Positions 14,784-22,970 of a stretch of 64,000 bases of DNA are shown one piece after another. The notes below the pieces were generated by a model. It saw only the letters and a list, made by a program, of their open reading frames with translations. It had not been told where the DNA came from and searched no databases. A program made the translations under genes and the position numbers. Source of the stretch: CAYNRE01 sp964399535 (GTDB lineage Bacteria; Planctomycetota; Planctomycetia; Pirellulales; CAYNRE01); assembly GCA_964399535.1 (NCBI GenBank), contig CAYNRE010000009.1:558001-622000 (forward strand), written 5' to 3'. How positions within the stretch are numbered: position 1 is the first letter of the stretch; each line of letters starts with the position of its first letter.

Positions 14784-16538
14784 ATGCGCAAAGGAATCGC
14801 CGTGTCTCCCGGCGTCGCCGTTGGTCGAGCTTATTGCGTTCACGAAATCTTCGTGAGCGGCTCGGGCCGAGTGACCAGCGACGTCGAGGCTCACGCGGAA
14901 CTCAAGCGATACGAAGAGGCTACCGCGCAAACCGCGGCCGATTTGCGCGCGCTGTACCACAAGGTCTCGCGGCAGGTGGGGGAAGAAGAAGCCGCGATCT
15001 TTCGCACCCACGAGTCGATCCTGCGCGACCCTTCGTTCTCGGTAAAGGTGTCTGCCTGGATCACTCGCGAGCATCTCACCGCGCCGGCCGCCCTGGCGCG
15101 AATGCTCGAAGAATACCAGTTGCTCTTCAATCGCACAGAAGACGAATACCTGCGAGAACGTCTGAACGACGTGCGCGACGTAATCGAGCGGCTCAGCGGC
15201 CACCTTTCCTCGGCGCTGGCCAACGATTTCGCGGCGTTCACCGACCCGGTCGTGCTGGTGGCCAACGAGCTGCTTCCCTCGCAGGTGGTCACGCTCGGAG
15301 ATCGCCAGGTGGCCGCCGTCGTCACCCAGGCAGGCGGACGAACGAGTCATGCGGCCATTCTGGCCCGCAGCCGAGGCATTCCCGCCGTGAGCGGAGTGCG
15401 GGGCATCCTCAAACAGGTGCATACCGGCGACCTGGTCGTGGTCGATGGCCGCGACGGCGCCGTCATCGTCAACCCCGACGCCGAGGTGGAAACCGCCTAT
15501 CGCAAGCTGCAGCGCGAGTTCGTCGACCTCAAGGGGACCCTGGCGGCCAACCGCGATCAGCCGTCGGTCACGGCCGACGGCCAGAAGGTCGAGCTACTGG
15601 CCAATATCAACCATCTCTCCGATGCCCAGGCGGCCGAGCGGATGGGGGCCCAGGGCGTGGGGCTCTACCGGACCGAGTACCTGTTCCTCACCCACCCCGA
15701 CGTGCCCGACGAAGAGGAACAGCTCGAGGCCTACCGCCAGATCATCCAGGCCTCGCCGGGGCGGCGGGTCACGATTCGCACCCTGGACCTGGGGGGAGAC
15801 AAGACCATTCCCTATCTGGGACACAGCCGTGAAGCCAACCCCTTCATGGGCTGGCGCTCGATTCGGCTTTCCTTCGAACACCCCGAGTTTTTCGCTACCC
15901 AGATTCGGGCCGTGCTCCGAGCGGCGGCCGAGGCGCCGCGAGGCCAGGTGCGCCTGTTGTTTCCCATGATCACCACGCTCGAGGAGATCCGCCGGGTGCG
16001 CGGCATGGTGCGCCGCGCCCAGCGCCAGCTCGAGGCCGCGGACCGCCCTTACGGCCAGGTACCCATTGGCCTGATGCTGGAAGTCCCCGCCGCGGCCCTG
16101 ACGCTGGAGTCAATGCTCGACGTGGTCGACTTCGTCTCGATCGGCTCGAACGACCTGGTCCAATACCTGATGGCGGCCGACCGCGACAATCCCAAGGTCA
16201 GCCATTTGTGCGAACCGCTCAGCCCGGCCGTGCTCAAGGTGCTGTCCGCTTCGATTCGAAACTGTAACCAGGCCAAAAAGCCGGTCACGCTGTGCGGCGA
16301 AATGGCCGGCTCTCCGCGGGCATTCGTGCTGCTGTTCGGCATGGGGCTGCGCAGCTTCAGCATGAGCCCCGCCTTTATTCCCACGATCAAAGAGCTGGTC
16401 CATCACCTGACCGTGGACGAAGCCGAGAAGATTCTGCGAGAATCTCTGACCCTGCGCACGAGCGGCCAGATTCTGCGCCACCTGCGCGAGGCGCTCGAGC
16501 GAATTTGCCCCAGCTTGTGCTTGCTCGATTCCGGATGA
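14784..16538 (+). CDS. ptsI: Phosphoenolpyruvate-protein phosphotransferase (PTS enzyme I)
   Basis: A 584-residue enzyme I of the phosphotransferase system, which takes phosphate from phosphoenolpyruvate and passes it to HPr. The phosphorylated histidine is His 189 in GGRTSHAAILAR, the same number as in Escherichia coli EI. The PEP-binding barrel shows GVGLYRTEYLF, RTLDLGGDK, SIRLSFEHPEF, PIGLMLEVPAAAL, FVSIGSNDLVQYLMAADR and the catalytic cysteine 504 in TLCGEMAG. The start at ATG 14784 gives the standard MRKGIAVSPGVAVGRAY N-terminus; the frame is open further upstream from 14676 but without protein-like sequence. No HPr, EIIA or sugar permease lies nearby, so a regulatory PTS is possible. 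Confidence 0.94.
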   Translation: MRKGIAVSPGVAVGRAYCVHEIFVSGSGRVTSDVEAHAELKRYEEATAQTAADLRALYHKVSRQVGEEEAAIFRTHESILRDPSFSVKVSAWITREHLTAPAALARMLEEYQLLFNRTEDEYLRERLNDVRDVIERLSGHLSSALANDFAAFTDPVVLVANELLPSQVVTLGDRQVAAVVTQAGGRTSHAAILARSRGIPAVSGVRGILKQVHTGDLVVVDGRDGAVIVNPDAEVETAYRKLQREFVDLKGTLAANRDQPSVTADGQKVELLANINHLSDAQAAERMGAQGVGLYRTEYLFLTHPDVPDEEEQLEAYRQIIQASPGRRVTIRTLDLGGDKTIPYLGHSREANPFMGWRSIRLSFEHPEFFATQIRAVLRAAAEAPRGQVRLLFPMITTLEEIRRVRGMVRRAQRQLEAADRPYGQVPIGLMLEVPAAALTLESMLDVVDFVSIGSNDLVQYLMAADRDNPKVSHLCEPLSPAVLKVLSASIRNCNQAKKPVTLCGEMAGSPRAFVLLFGMGLRSFSMSPAFIPTIKELVHHLTVDEAEKILRESLTLRTSGQILRHLREALERICPSLCLLDSG

Positions 16539-16637
16539 GCACCGTATCCGCGGTCGGGTTTCCGCCGAGCCCACGGCCCCCTCAGCTTTCTCGCCCTGGT
16601 GCGTCGTTTGTGTTTCTCCCAGCGGAAGAAGTGGACC

Positions 16638-18884
16638 ATGATGCATGCTTCTCGTCTTAGGCCAGCGCAGCGAACGAATCGCCTCTCGCGACGGCGGCTG
16701 GCCAGGCTGCTGGGCATCGGGCTGTTGGGCGGCGGGCTGATGGCCGGTAATTCCGGATGCCATCCGCCCACCACTCCGCCGCCGCACCGGCGAGAGACGG
16801 CGCTGGAATACCCGCCCGCTCGCCGCGTTGACCAGGTCGACGACTACCACGGTCACTCGGTGGCCGATCCGTATCGCTGGCTGGAAGATTCCGATAGCCC
16901 CGAAACCCGCCGCTGGATCGAAGCGGAGAATCAGCTCACCGAGAGCTATCTGTCCGCGATTGGAGAGCGAGCCCGCATTCGGCAGCGGCTGGCCGAGCTG
17001 TGGAACTACGAGAAGTTCGGTCTGCCCGTCGAACGAGGAGGCCGGACCTTTTTCACCAAGAACGACGGCCTGCAGAACCAGCCAGTCTTGTACGTGCAGG
17101 AGGGAATCGACGGCACTCCCCGGCCGCTGGTCGATCCCAATCAATTGGCCGCCGACGGAACGGTCGCCTTCTCGGGCTGGGAGCCCAGCCCCGACGGCAA
17201 GCATCTGGCCTATGGGCTCGCCACGGCCGGATCCGATTGGCAGCAGTGGCGCGTGCGCGAAGTCGAGTCGGCGACCGACCTGCCCGATCACCTGCGCTGG
17301 ATCAAGTTCTCCGGGGTCTCCTGGACGCCCGACGGCACGAGTTTCTACTACAGCCGCTATGACCAGCCCGCGGCCGACGAGGAACTGACCGGCACCAACT
17401 ACTTTCAGAAACTGTACCAGCACCGTCTGGGAACCCCGCAGACCGACGACGTCTTGGTTTACCATCGCCCCGACGAGAAAGAATGGGGGTTCGACGGACA
17501 GGTAACCGACGACGGGCAGTATCTGATCATCAGCGTTTGGCGCGGCGCCGAACGGAAAAACTGCCTCTTTCTCCGCGACCTTTCCCAGAACGACGCCCCC
17601 GTTCGCGAGCTGATTGCCGGCTTCGATGCCGAGTACGATTTCGTCGGCAACCAAGGCCCGCTGCTTTACATCCGCACCGATCGCGACGCCGCCCGAGGGC
17701 AATTGCTCTCGCTCAGGCTGGTCGACGACGGGTCGCTGCCCGAGCGCGTCGTCATACCCGAGACCGATCGCGAGGTCGAAGGCCGGATGGTGCTGGAATC
17801 GGTCACCCGGGTCGGCGACCGCTTTTTCGCGCGTTACTTGGACGATGCCCACACCACGATTCGCGTGTTCGATCTGAGCGGCGCGCGGCTCAGTCAGGTC
17901 GAACTGCCGGGCATCGGCACGGCCACCGGGTTCGATGGCCGTCCACAAGACACGGAAACCTTTTTCTCGTTCACTACCTTCACCTCGCCCGCGGCCATCT
18001 ACCGCTACGAGCTGGCCAACGGGCAAACCAGCCTGTTTCGCCAACCGCGCTTGAAATACGATCCGACTCAGTACCGGGTCGAACAGGTCTTCTACAAAAG
18101 CCGCGACGGCATGGAAATTCCGCTGTTCCTGGCCCGTCGAGCCGGGCAAGCGCCGCGCGGCGAGCAGCCCTGTTACTTGTACGGGTACGGGGGGTTCAAC
18201 ATTCCGCTGACCCCCGCTTTCTCAGTGCAGAACCTGGTCTGGATGGAACTCGGAGGACTATACGCCCAGGCCAATCTGCGGGGCGGCGGCGAGTACGGGC
18301 GCACCTGGCACGAGGCCGGCATGCGCTTTCAAAAACAGAACGTGTTCGACGATTTTCAAAGCGCCGCCAAGTTCCTCATCAGCAAGGGCTATACCACCAA
18401 TCGCCGTCTGGCCATCGGCGGACGATCCAACGGGGGGCTGCTCGTGGGGGCTTGCTTGACCCAGGCGCCGTACCTATTCGGCGCCGCGGTACCCGCCGTG
18501 GGCGTGATGGACATGCTCCGTTTTCACCGCTTCACCATCGGTTGGGCTTGGGTGCCCGAGTATGGTTCGGCCGACAACCCCAACGACTTTAACAACCTGT
18601 TCGGCTATTCGCCGCTGCACAACATTCGCCCGGGCGCGGCCTACCCGCCCACGCTGATCACCACGGCCGATCACGACGACCGCGTGGTTCCGGCCCACAG
18701 CTTCAAATTCGCCGCCGCGCTGCAGGCGGCCCAATCGGACGCGGCACCGATCTTGATTCGCATCGAGACTTCGGCGGGCCATGGCGCGGGGCTATCGACC
18801 GACAAGGCGCTCGACGAAGCGGCCGACGTGCTGGCCTTTCTGACGCACACGTTTCAGATGAAGGTGCTCGACGGCGGCCCCTGA
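16638..18884 (+). CDS. Prolyl oligopeptidase family serine peptidase, exported
   Basis: A 748-residue S9A peptidase that cleaves short peptides, typically after proline. The N-terminal half (about residues 60-450) is the beta-propeller that limits substrate size, beginning with YHGHSVADPYRWLEDSDSPE. The C-terminal alpha/beta hydrolase domain holds Ser 597 in GGRSNGGLLVG, Asp in DHDDRVVPAHS (near residue 681) and His 715 in SAGHGAG. The N-terminus has SRRRLARLLG followed by a hydrophobic stretch ending in GNSGC, which can be read as a Tat-like or lipoprotein signal; the protein is probably anchored outside the cytoplasm. The start at ATG 16638 follows GGAAGAAG. Confidence 0.92.
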   Translation: MMHASRLRPAQRTNRLSRRRLARLLGIGLLGGGLMAGNSGCHPPTTPPPHRRETALEYPPARRVDQVDDYHGHSVADPYRWLEDSDSPETRRWIEAENQLTESYLSAIGERARIRQRLAELWNYEKFGLPVERGGRTFFTKNDGLQNQPVLYVQEGIDGTPRPLVDPNQLAADGTVAFSGWEPSPDGKHLAYGLATAGSDWQQWRVREVESATDLPDHLRWIKFSGVSWTPDGTSFYYSRYDQPAADEELTGTNYFQKLYQHRLGTPQTDDVLVYHRPDEKEWGFDGQVTDDGQYLIISVWRGAERKNCLFLRDLSQNDAPVRELIAGFDAEYDFVGNQGPLLYIRTDRDAARGQLLSLRLVDDGSLPERVVIPETDREVEGRMVLESVTRVGDRFFARYLDDAHTTIRVFDLSGARLSQVELPGIGTATGFDGRPQDTETFFSFTTFTSPAAIYRYELANGQTSLFRQPRLKYDPTQYRVEQVFYKSRDGMEIPLFLARRAGQAPRGEQPCYLYGYGGFNIPLTPAFSVQNLVWMELGGLYAQANLRGGGEYGRTWHEAGMRFQKQNVFDDFQSAAKFLISKGYTTNRRLAIGGRSNGGLLVGACLTQAPYLFGAAVPAVGVMDMLRFHRFTIGWAWVPEYGSADNPNDFNNLFGYSPLHNIRPGAAYPPTLITTADHDDRVVPAHSFKFAAALQAAQSDAAPILIRIETSAGHGAGLSTDKALDEAADVLAFLTHTFQMKVLDGGP

Positions 18885-18961
18885 GCCGCCCCGGTGGCGG
18901 TTGGCCCGGCTGGCCGGCGATGAGAACCAAGGCCCGCGCAGACCGCTTTTCAGCAGGCGGA

Positions 18962-19723
18962 CTAAGGCGCGCCGAGATCGCCCCAGAGCAGCCAGGCCCC
19001 CACGCTCATCAGGGCCGCGTCGACCAACAGGTGCGACGCCCAACTGGCCCACAGCGTGCCCCAGTAGCGCAGCATCAGGGCCCACAGCGCGCCGGCCACT
19101 GCAACTCCGGCCGAAGCGCTCCAGGCCAAGGAAGTCGCCCCCACGAACTGGGTCACCACGATCACATGGTGCGCCATGAACCCCAGGCTCGAAACCGCCA
19201 GGCTCGCCGCCAAGGGCCAACGGGCATCGAGCCGGCCGAAGACGAACCACCGCCAGTAGTATTCTTCCAAGACCGAATGAGCCAGCGAATAGAAAACCGC
19301 CATCATCAGGAACCGCCCCGGCGTCGCGAATCCCGCGCCGGTCAGCTTTTCGCTCAACCGCGCGTGCAGGACGGGGGCCAGTTCGCTGCCAGACACCGTG
19401 ACCACCACCGCCCCGGCGATGATTGCGGCCATGGCCAGGCCCGAGGCAATCCCCATGACAAGCTCGCCACCGCGCGGACGAATCCAAGGGCTGGGCAGCG
19501 TGCCGGTTCTCCAGGCCCAAACCAGCGGTATCGAGAACTGAATCACCTTCGAAACGGTATACACGGGCATCATGCCCGGGCGGCCGGCAAAGACCACGAA
19601 ATAGAGCCAGGTCGCCAGCGTGGGCAAACCAAGGGCCACGGCCAGCACCAGCCATTCCCCCGGCGGGGCGCTCGCGACAACCGGTCTGCCGTCGAAACCA
19701 GATTCGCCCGCGTCGCCACTCAT
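18962..19723 (-). CDS. CPBP-family intramembrane metalloprotease (Abi/CAAX type)
   Basis: A 253-residue multi-pass membrane protein of the CPBP (Abi) family. The family's first motif is EEYYWRW (the EExxxR pattern), the second is the histidine in FMAHHVIVV, and the last is SHLLVDAALM near the C-terminus. About seven hydrophobic segments run from residue 22 to the end. Members resemble eukaryotic CAAX proteases and act in peptide maturation or immunity; the substrate here is unknown. ATG 19723 overlaps the stop of the upstream esterase gene by four bases (ATGA), so the two are translationally coupled. The frame is open upstream to 20596 but that part is a shadow of the esterase. Confidence 0.85.
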   Translation of the reverse strand: MSGDAGESGFDGRPVVASAPPGEWLVLAVALGLPTLATWLYFVVFAGRPGMMPVYTVSKVIQFSIPLVWAWRTGTLPSPWIRPRGGELVMGIASGLAMAAIIAGAVVVTVSGSELAPVLHARLSEKLTGAGFATPGRFLMMAVFYSLAHSVLEEYYWRWFVFGRLDARWPLAASLAVSSLGFMAHHVIVVTQFVGATSLAWSASAGVAVAGALWALMLRYWGTLWASWASHLLVDAALMSVGAWLLWGDLGAP

Positions 19724-20622
19724 GGTGTTTCGGCCGGCAACCAGGAAAGGGTCCGCAGCCAACCCACGACCAGCTCGGGCCAAACGCGCAGCTCGGGCCG
19801 GTCGGCCGCCAGCCCCACGCCGTGCGGCCCGTGCGGAAACACGTGCAGCTCGGCGGGCACACCCGCCCGGCGACAGGCCGCGTAAAACGCCAGGCTGTTT
19901 TCCACCGGAACCACCTGGTCGTCGCCGGTCGAGAACAAGAACGCCGGCGGCGTTTCGGCCGTTACCTGCCGCTCGTTGGAGAGCAGTTCCACGAGCGCCG
20001 GGTCGGGCTCGTCGCCGAGCAGGTTCCGCCGCGATCCCGCGTGGGTAAAGGGCTCGACGAGCGAAATCACCGGGTAGCCGAGCACCACGGCGTCGGGCCG
20101 ACAGCCCTGGCGCTCGATCGGGTCGCTGGCCCCGGGCATTCCCGCGTCGAAGTGCGTGGCGGCGGTCGAAGTCAAATGCCCGCCGGCGGAAAAACCAATC
20201 ACCCCCAGGCGATCGCCCCGCACGCGCCAGGTCTCGGCGCTCGACCGCACGGTGCGAATCGCCCGCTGCAAGTCGCCCAGGGGCGTGGGGTGCCGGTAGC
20301 GGGGAGCGTGGCGGTAGCGCAAGATCGCGGCGCTGATGCCCTGCTGGTTGAGCCAGGCGGCGATCTGGTGGCCTTCGTGGTCCATGGCCAGCCCGCCGTA
20401 ACCCCCGCCGGGGCATACGACGAATACCGGCGCGGGCTCGGCTGCCGTCACCAGGTACAAGGTAAGCTGCGGTTGATCGGCCGGCGTATCGCCGACGGCG
20501 CCGGGAGCCCCCTCGGGCCAAAGCAGTTGCTCCTTCGGCTCGGCGGCCAGGAGATTGGCCGACGTGGCAACCAGGCACAACGCCAGCAGCCCCCAAACGG
20601 TCCGACGGCGTGCTAGCCGCAT
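19720..20622 (-). CDS. Secreted alpha/beta hydrolase (esterase, BD-FAE/acetyl-xylan-like)
   Basis: A 300-residue exported hydrolase. The signal peptide covers residues 1-27 (RRRTVWGLLALCLVATSANLL then AAEP). The oxyanion region is VVCPGGGYGGLAMDHEG, the nucleophile elbow is GFSAGGH, the acid lies in STGDDQVVP and the histidine in HGPHGVGL. The sequence pattern matches secreted esterases of planctomycetes that often act on acylated polysaccharides; substrate specificity is inference. It is the first gene of a pair with the CPBP protease, joined by an ATGA overlap. Confidence 0.88.
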   Translation of the reverse strand: MRLARRRTVWGLLALCLVATSANLLAAEPKEQLLWPEGAPGAVGDTPADQPQLTLYLVTAAEPAPVFVVCPGGGYGGLAMDHEGHQIAAWLNQQGISAAILRYRHAPRYRHPTPLGDLQRAIRTVRSSAETWRVRGDRLGVIGFSAGGHLTSTAATHFDAGMPGASDPIERQGCRPDAVVLGYPVISLVEPFTHAGSRRNLLGDEPDPALVELLSNERQVTAETPPAFLFSTGDDQVVPVENSLAFYAACRRAGVPAELHVFPHGPHGVGLAADRPELRVWPELVVGWLRTLSWLPAETP

Positions 20623-20675
20623 CGATGTTTCCCTTAAGTCTCTGGACGATCGGATGCCATCTTTCGGCGCCGCGA

Positions 20676-21404
20676 CTAACGCGATGCCTGGGCCCGGCGG
20701 GTCATTTCGGCCACGACCGCGCCGAACTCGCGCCGGGCGGCGGCCAGGCCCTCGGGGGTTTTCTTGTCCGAGCCGCGCAAGTAATCGAGCACGATCTTTT
20801 CCGCCGCCACGAATTCAGCGGCCAGCTCGGCCACGGCCGCGGCGATTGCCCGGGGAACGGTGGTCACTCCATTGGCGTCGCCGTGCAGCAATTCCCCTTC
20901 CTGAATCGTGACCCCGCCCACCCGTACCGGCAAACCCAAGTGCAGAATGTGGCAATAGGCGTGGGAGCAGATCGTCGAGCCCGTGAAGACGGGGTAACGT
21001 AGGGCAGCCACTTGTTCCAGGTCGCGGCCGCCGCCGTTGGTGACGAGCCCCACCGAGCCGAAGGCCTGGTAAGCGGTGCACATGATTTCGCCGAACACTG
21101 CCCCCACCGGCGGATCGTCCAGGTCTTCGAAGACCACCACCGCCGGCCCGGGCAACTGGGCGAACCGAGCCACCTGGGCTTCCATGCTCGCGTAGGCGTC
21201 GCCCCCCTGCGGTGGCGCATCGCTGCGAAAGGCGGCTGTCGAAGCAAAACCCACCATGGGGGGCAAACTCGGGTAGTTCGATTTCACCCGGCCATCGAGA
21301 AAACCCCGGTTACGGGGGACCACATCGAACAACTCGATGACGTTCGAGATGGTGGGCGTATCGAACTGGCGCAGTCGATCGAGCGTGGCCTGCGAAACGG
21401 TCAT
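20676..21404 (-). CDS. RraA-family protein (HMG/CHA aldolase or RNase E regulator-like)
   Basis: A 242-residue member of the RraA/MenG superfamily. Recognisable parts are FDTPTISNVIELFDVVPRNR at the N-terminus, FGEIMCTAYQAFGSVGLVTN followed by GGGRDLEQV (the usual DGxxRD is NGGGRD, with the catalytic Arg-Asp kept) and the C-terminal LLHGDANGVTTVP. Characterised relatives are 4-hydroxy-4-methyl-2-oxoglutarate aldolases with a divalent metal, or inhibitors of RNase E. The conserved Arg-Asp pair favours an aldolase or decarboxylase role, but the substrate is unknown. The start is ATG 21404. It is separate from the esterase gene by 53 bases and could be in the same transcript. Confidence 0.85.
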   Translation of the reverse strand: MTVSQATLDRLRQFDTPTISNVIELFDVVPRNRGFLDGRVKSNYPSLPPMVGFASTAAFRSDAPPQGGDAYASMEAQVARFAQLPGPAVVVFEDLDDPPVGAVFGEIMCTAYQAFGSVGLVTNGGGRDLEQVAALRYPVFTGSTICSHAYCHILHLGLPVRVGGVTIQEGELLHGDANGVTTVPRAIAAAVAELAAEFVAAEKIVLDYLRGSDKKTPEGLAAARREFGAVVAEMTRRAQASR

Positions 21405-21952
21405 GGTCGGCGGCTCCCCGGAACTGGTCGGTCAAGCGGAGCGATCAATGTGGCGCCCGCCGTGGGCGGCGTCAACTCGCTGGCCGGTGGCGAATCGTGA
21501 CCATGCCTGCCCAATCGCAAACGAAACTTCCTAACGGATATTGGCGCCTGGATCGGCTCCTTCGGCGCAGGTGTACTGCAAGAACCACGTTCTCGTTTGG
21601 TTCAGCTCAGACTCGCGAGACAGCGGGAGCACCCTGCCGGCGATCCTGGTCGCGTGGGTCGGCAAGGCCTTGGTAGCCTCGGCTGGACGAGCGAAGCGCG
21701 GCGACGGCAAAGGCGGTGGGGCACCGGCCCGTGTGTCGAGACCGAGCCGAGCGCGGGTAAACGACCTTCGCCCTTATTTTCCACGAAATTCTCTAAAAGA
21801 CCCAAAGAACCGATCCCCTGGCAATACGTCTTTTGGGCCTCTCCAGCGACCGTGCGGGGTGAGATCAATGCCGATGCATAGGAACACACCGTCGTTGTCT
21901 GTATAGTCGCCACTATGTTTCGATAATCCATCCATTTAATGGAGCACCACTA
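21405..21952. other. Intergenic region, low-GC toward its right end
   Basis: These 548 bases lie between the RraA-like gene (minus) and the low-GC gene at 21953 (plus). No convincing gene is present. From about 21770 the sequence becomes richer in A and T, in line with the gene that follows, so the boundary of a transferred segment may lie near there. I found no direct repeats, tRNA or integrase that would mark an attachment site. Confidence 0.5.
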
Positions 21953-22444
21953 ATGTCTGATGATGAGCTCGGTTTAGTGTCTGCAATTTGGATCTTGGCG
22001 AGCAATGACGAGAACCCGCTAATCACGTATGCAGGTATTCGGAATCGCTTAGGTTTATGCAACGATTCTTATGTAAAAACTATTGTACAGAAGCGACGCG
22101 AATTGTTTCGACTCGGCGCGCCACAGGACCAAGTCGACGCTTGGAAAGCACGATTAAAAGAGGGAAAGGGCATGCCATCTTGGTTAAATGAGATTACAGA
22201 TCTGAAGCAACGTGCGAAAGCCATTGACGACCTTTCACCGAAAGACGTATTTCGCAGTCAGTTTCGAACGACTTCGGGCGCGAAGCGATCTCCGATCGAG
22301 ATCATTACATGGGGATTGGAGCATCTCGATCGCCGGCAAAAGGCTCGCTTAGCGGCGCGCGATGTGAGCGCCAAAAGTTGGCAGGTTTGGCTCGTTTTCG
22401 GAACTTCATTTCTTGGGATTCTTGTTCAGCTGTTCAAGTCATAG
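21953..22444 (+). CDS. Unrecognised small protein with C-terminal membrane anchor, low GC
   Basis: A 163-residue protein that I do not recognise. Residues 1-60 are predicted helical and could form a winged-helix-like unit (ELGLVSAIWILASNDENPL, TYAGIRNRLGL, SYVKTIVQKRRELFRLGAP). The middle is charged, and residues about 143-161 (WQVWLVFGTSFLGILVQLF) form a single C-terminal membrane segment, leaving most of the protein in the cytoplasm. The ATG at 21953 follows GGAG at a normal distance. By hand count, GC is about 49 % across 21961-22440, against about 65-70 % in neighbours, and codon choice differs (TTA, TAT, ATT). That suggests recent transfer. No mobility gene is adjacent. Confidence 0.75.
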   Translation: MSDDELGLVSAIWILASNDENPLITYAGIRNRLGLCNDSYVKTIVQKRRELFRLGAPQDQVDAWKARLKEGKGMPSWLNEITDLKQRAKAIDDLSPKDVFRSQFRTTSGAKRSPIEIITWGLEHLDRRQKARLAARDVSAKSWQVWLVFGTSFLGILVQLFKS

Positions 22445-22545
22445 CACTATCCCTGACTAGCCAATAACGAGGTGACTCCCGACGCCGCCACGATCTGACG
22501 AGCCAGGCTCGACGATCTCTTGGAAAGATCTCCCGGTCGCTCGAC

Positions 22546-22597
22546 TTGACATGCCGCCCGGTCTTTAGTAAACCAGATGGTTAATTAACCATTTGGT
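22546..22597 (+). promoter_or_regulatory. Promoter and ArsR-type palindromic operator
   Basis: TTGACA at 22546-22551 is a perfect -35; a weak -10 (TAAACC, 22569-22574) follows after 17 bases. From 22572 to 22597 there is a 26-base palindrome, ACCAgATGGTTAATTAACCATtTGGT, in which 12 of 13 base pairs match. It overlaps the -10 and the likely transcription start and ends eight bases before the ATG of the ArsR gene at 22605. This is the expected operator for autorepression by the regulator encoded next. Confidence 0.75.
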
Positions 22598-22604
22598 ACT
22601 TCCC

Positions 22605-22970
22605 ATGCCCGACCAGCTCAGCCGTACCTTTGCCGCCCTGGCCGATCCCACCCGCCGGGCCATGCTCACGCGACTCTCGAAGGGGCAGGCCAACGTCTCG
22701 GAACTGGCTCGCCCCTTTCTCAAGCGGATGAGCCTGCCGGCGGTGACCAAGCACGTGAAGGTGCTCGAATCGGCCGGCCTGATCACCAAGGCCCGCGACC
22801 GGCAACAGCGCCGCTGCAAGCTTCAGGCCCAAGCCCTCAAGGATGCGGCCGATTGGATGCAGCAGTACCGCGCCTTCTGGGAAGAGAGTTTCGACCGCCT
22901 GGACGAGTATCTGAAAACCCTGACCCCACCACCCGCCACCAAGGGAAAGAAACATGGCGCCGAGCACTAA
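22605..22970 (+). CDS. ArsR-family transcriptional regulator
   Basis: A 121-residue winged-helix repressor. The recognition region is SLPAVTKHVKVLESAGLITK preceded by LADPTRRAMLTRLSKGQANVS, a standard ArsR layout. There are no metal-binding cysteine motifs such as ELCVCDL, so it does not look like a metal sensor. Regulators of this subfamily are usually paired with an AHSA1/SRPBCC gene, as here: the next gene overlaps by 17 bases. I prefer ATG 22605 over the TTG at 22593, which lies inside the operator. The near-perfect palindrome upstream suggests autoregulation of the two-gene operon; the inducer is unknown. Confidence 0.92.
   Translation: MPDQLSRTFAALADPTRRAMLTRLSKGQANVSELARPFLKRMSLPAVTKHVKVLESAGLITKARDRQQRRCKLQAQALKDAADWMQQYRAFWEESFDRLDEYLKTLTPPPATKGKKHGAEH

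Noticed and set aside
16110..18149. Long minus-strand frame opposite ptsI and the prolyl oligopeptidase
   Set aside because: It spans two well-identified plus-strand genes and shows no motif.
18962..20596. One fused gene covering the CPBP protease and the esterase region
   Set aside because: The upper part of this frame runs through the esterase in the wrong frame. An ATG with ATGA overlap marks the true start of the CPBP gene at 19723.
21405..22560. Integrative element around the low-GC gene
   Set aside because: No integrase, transposase, tRNA junction or direct repeat was found on either side.
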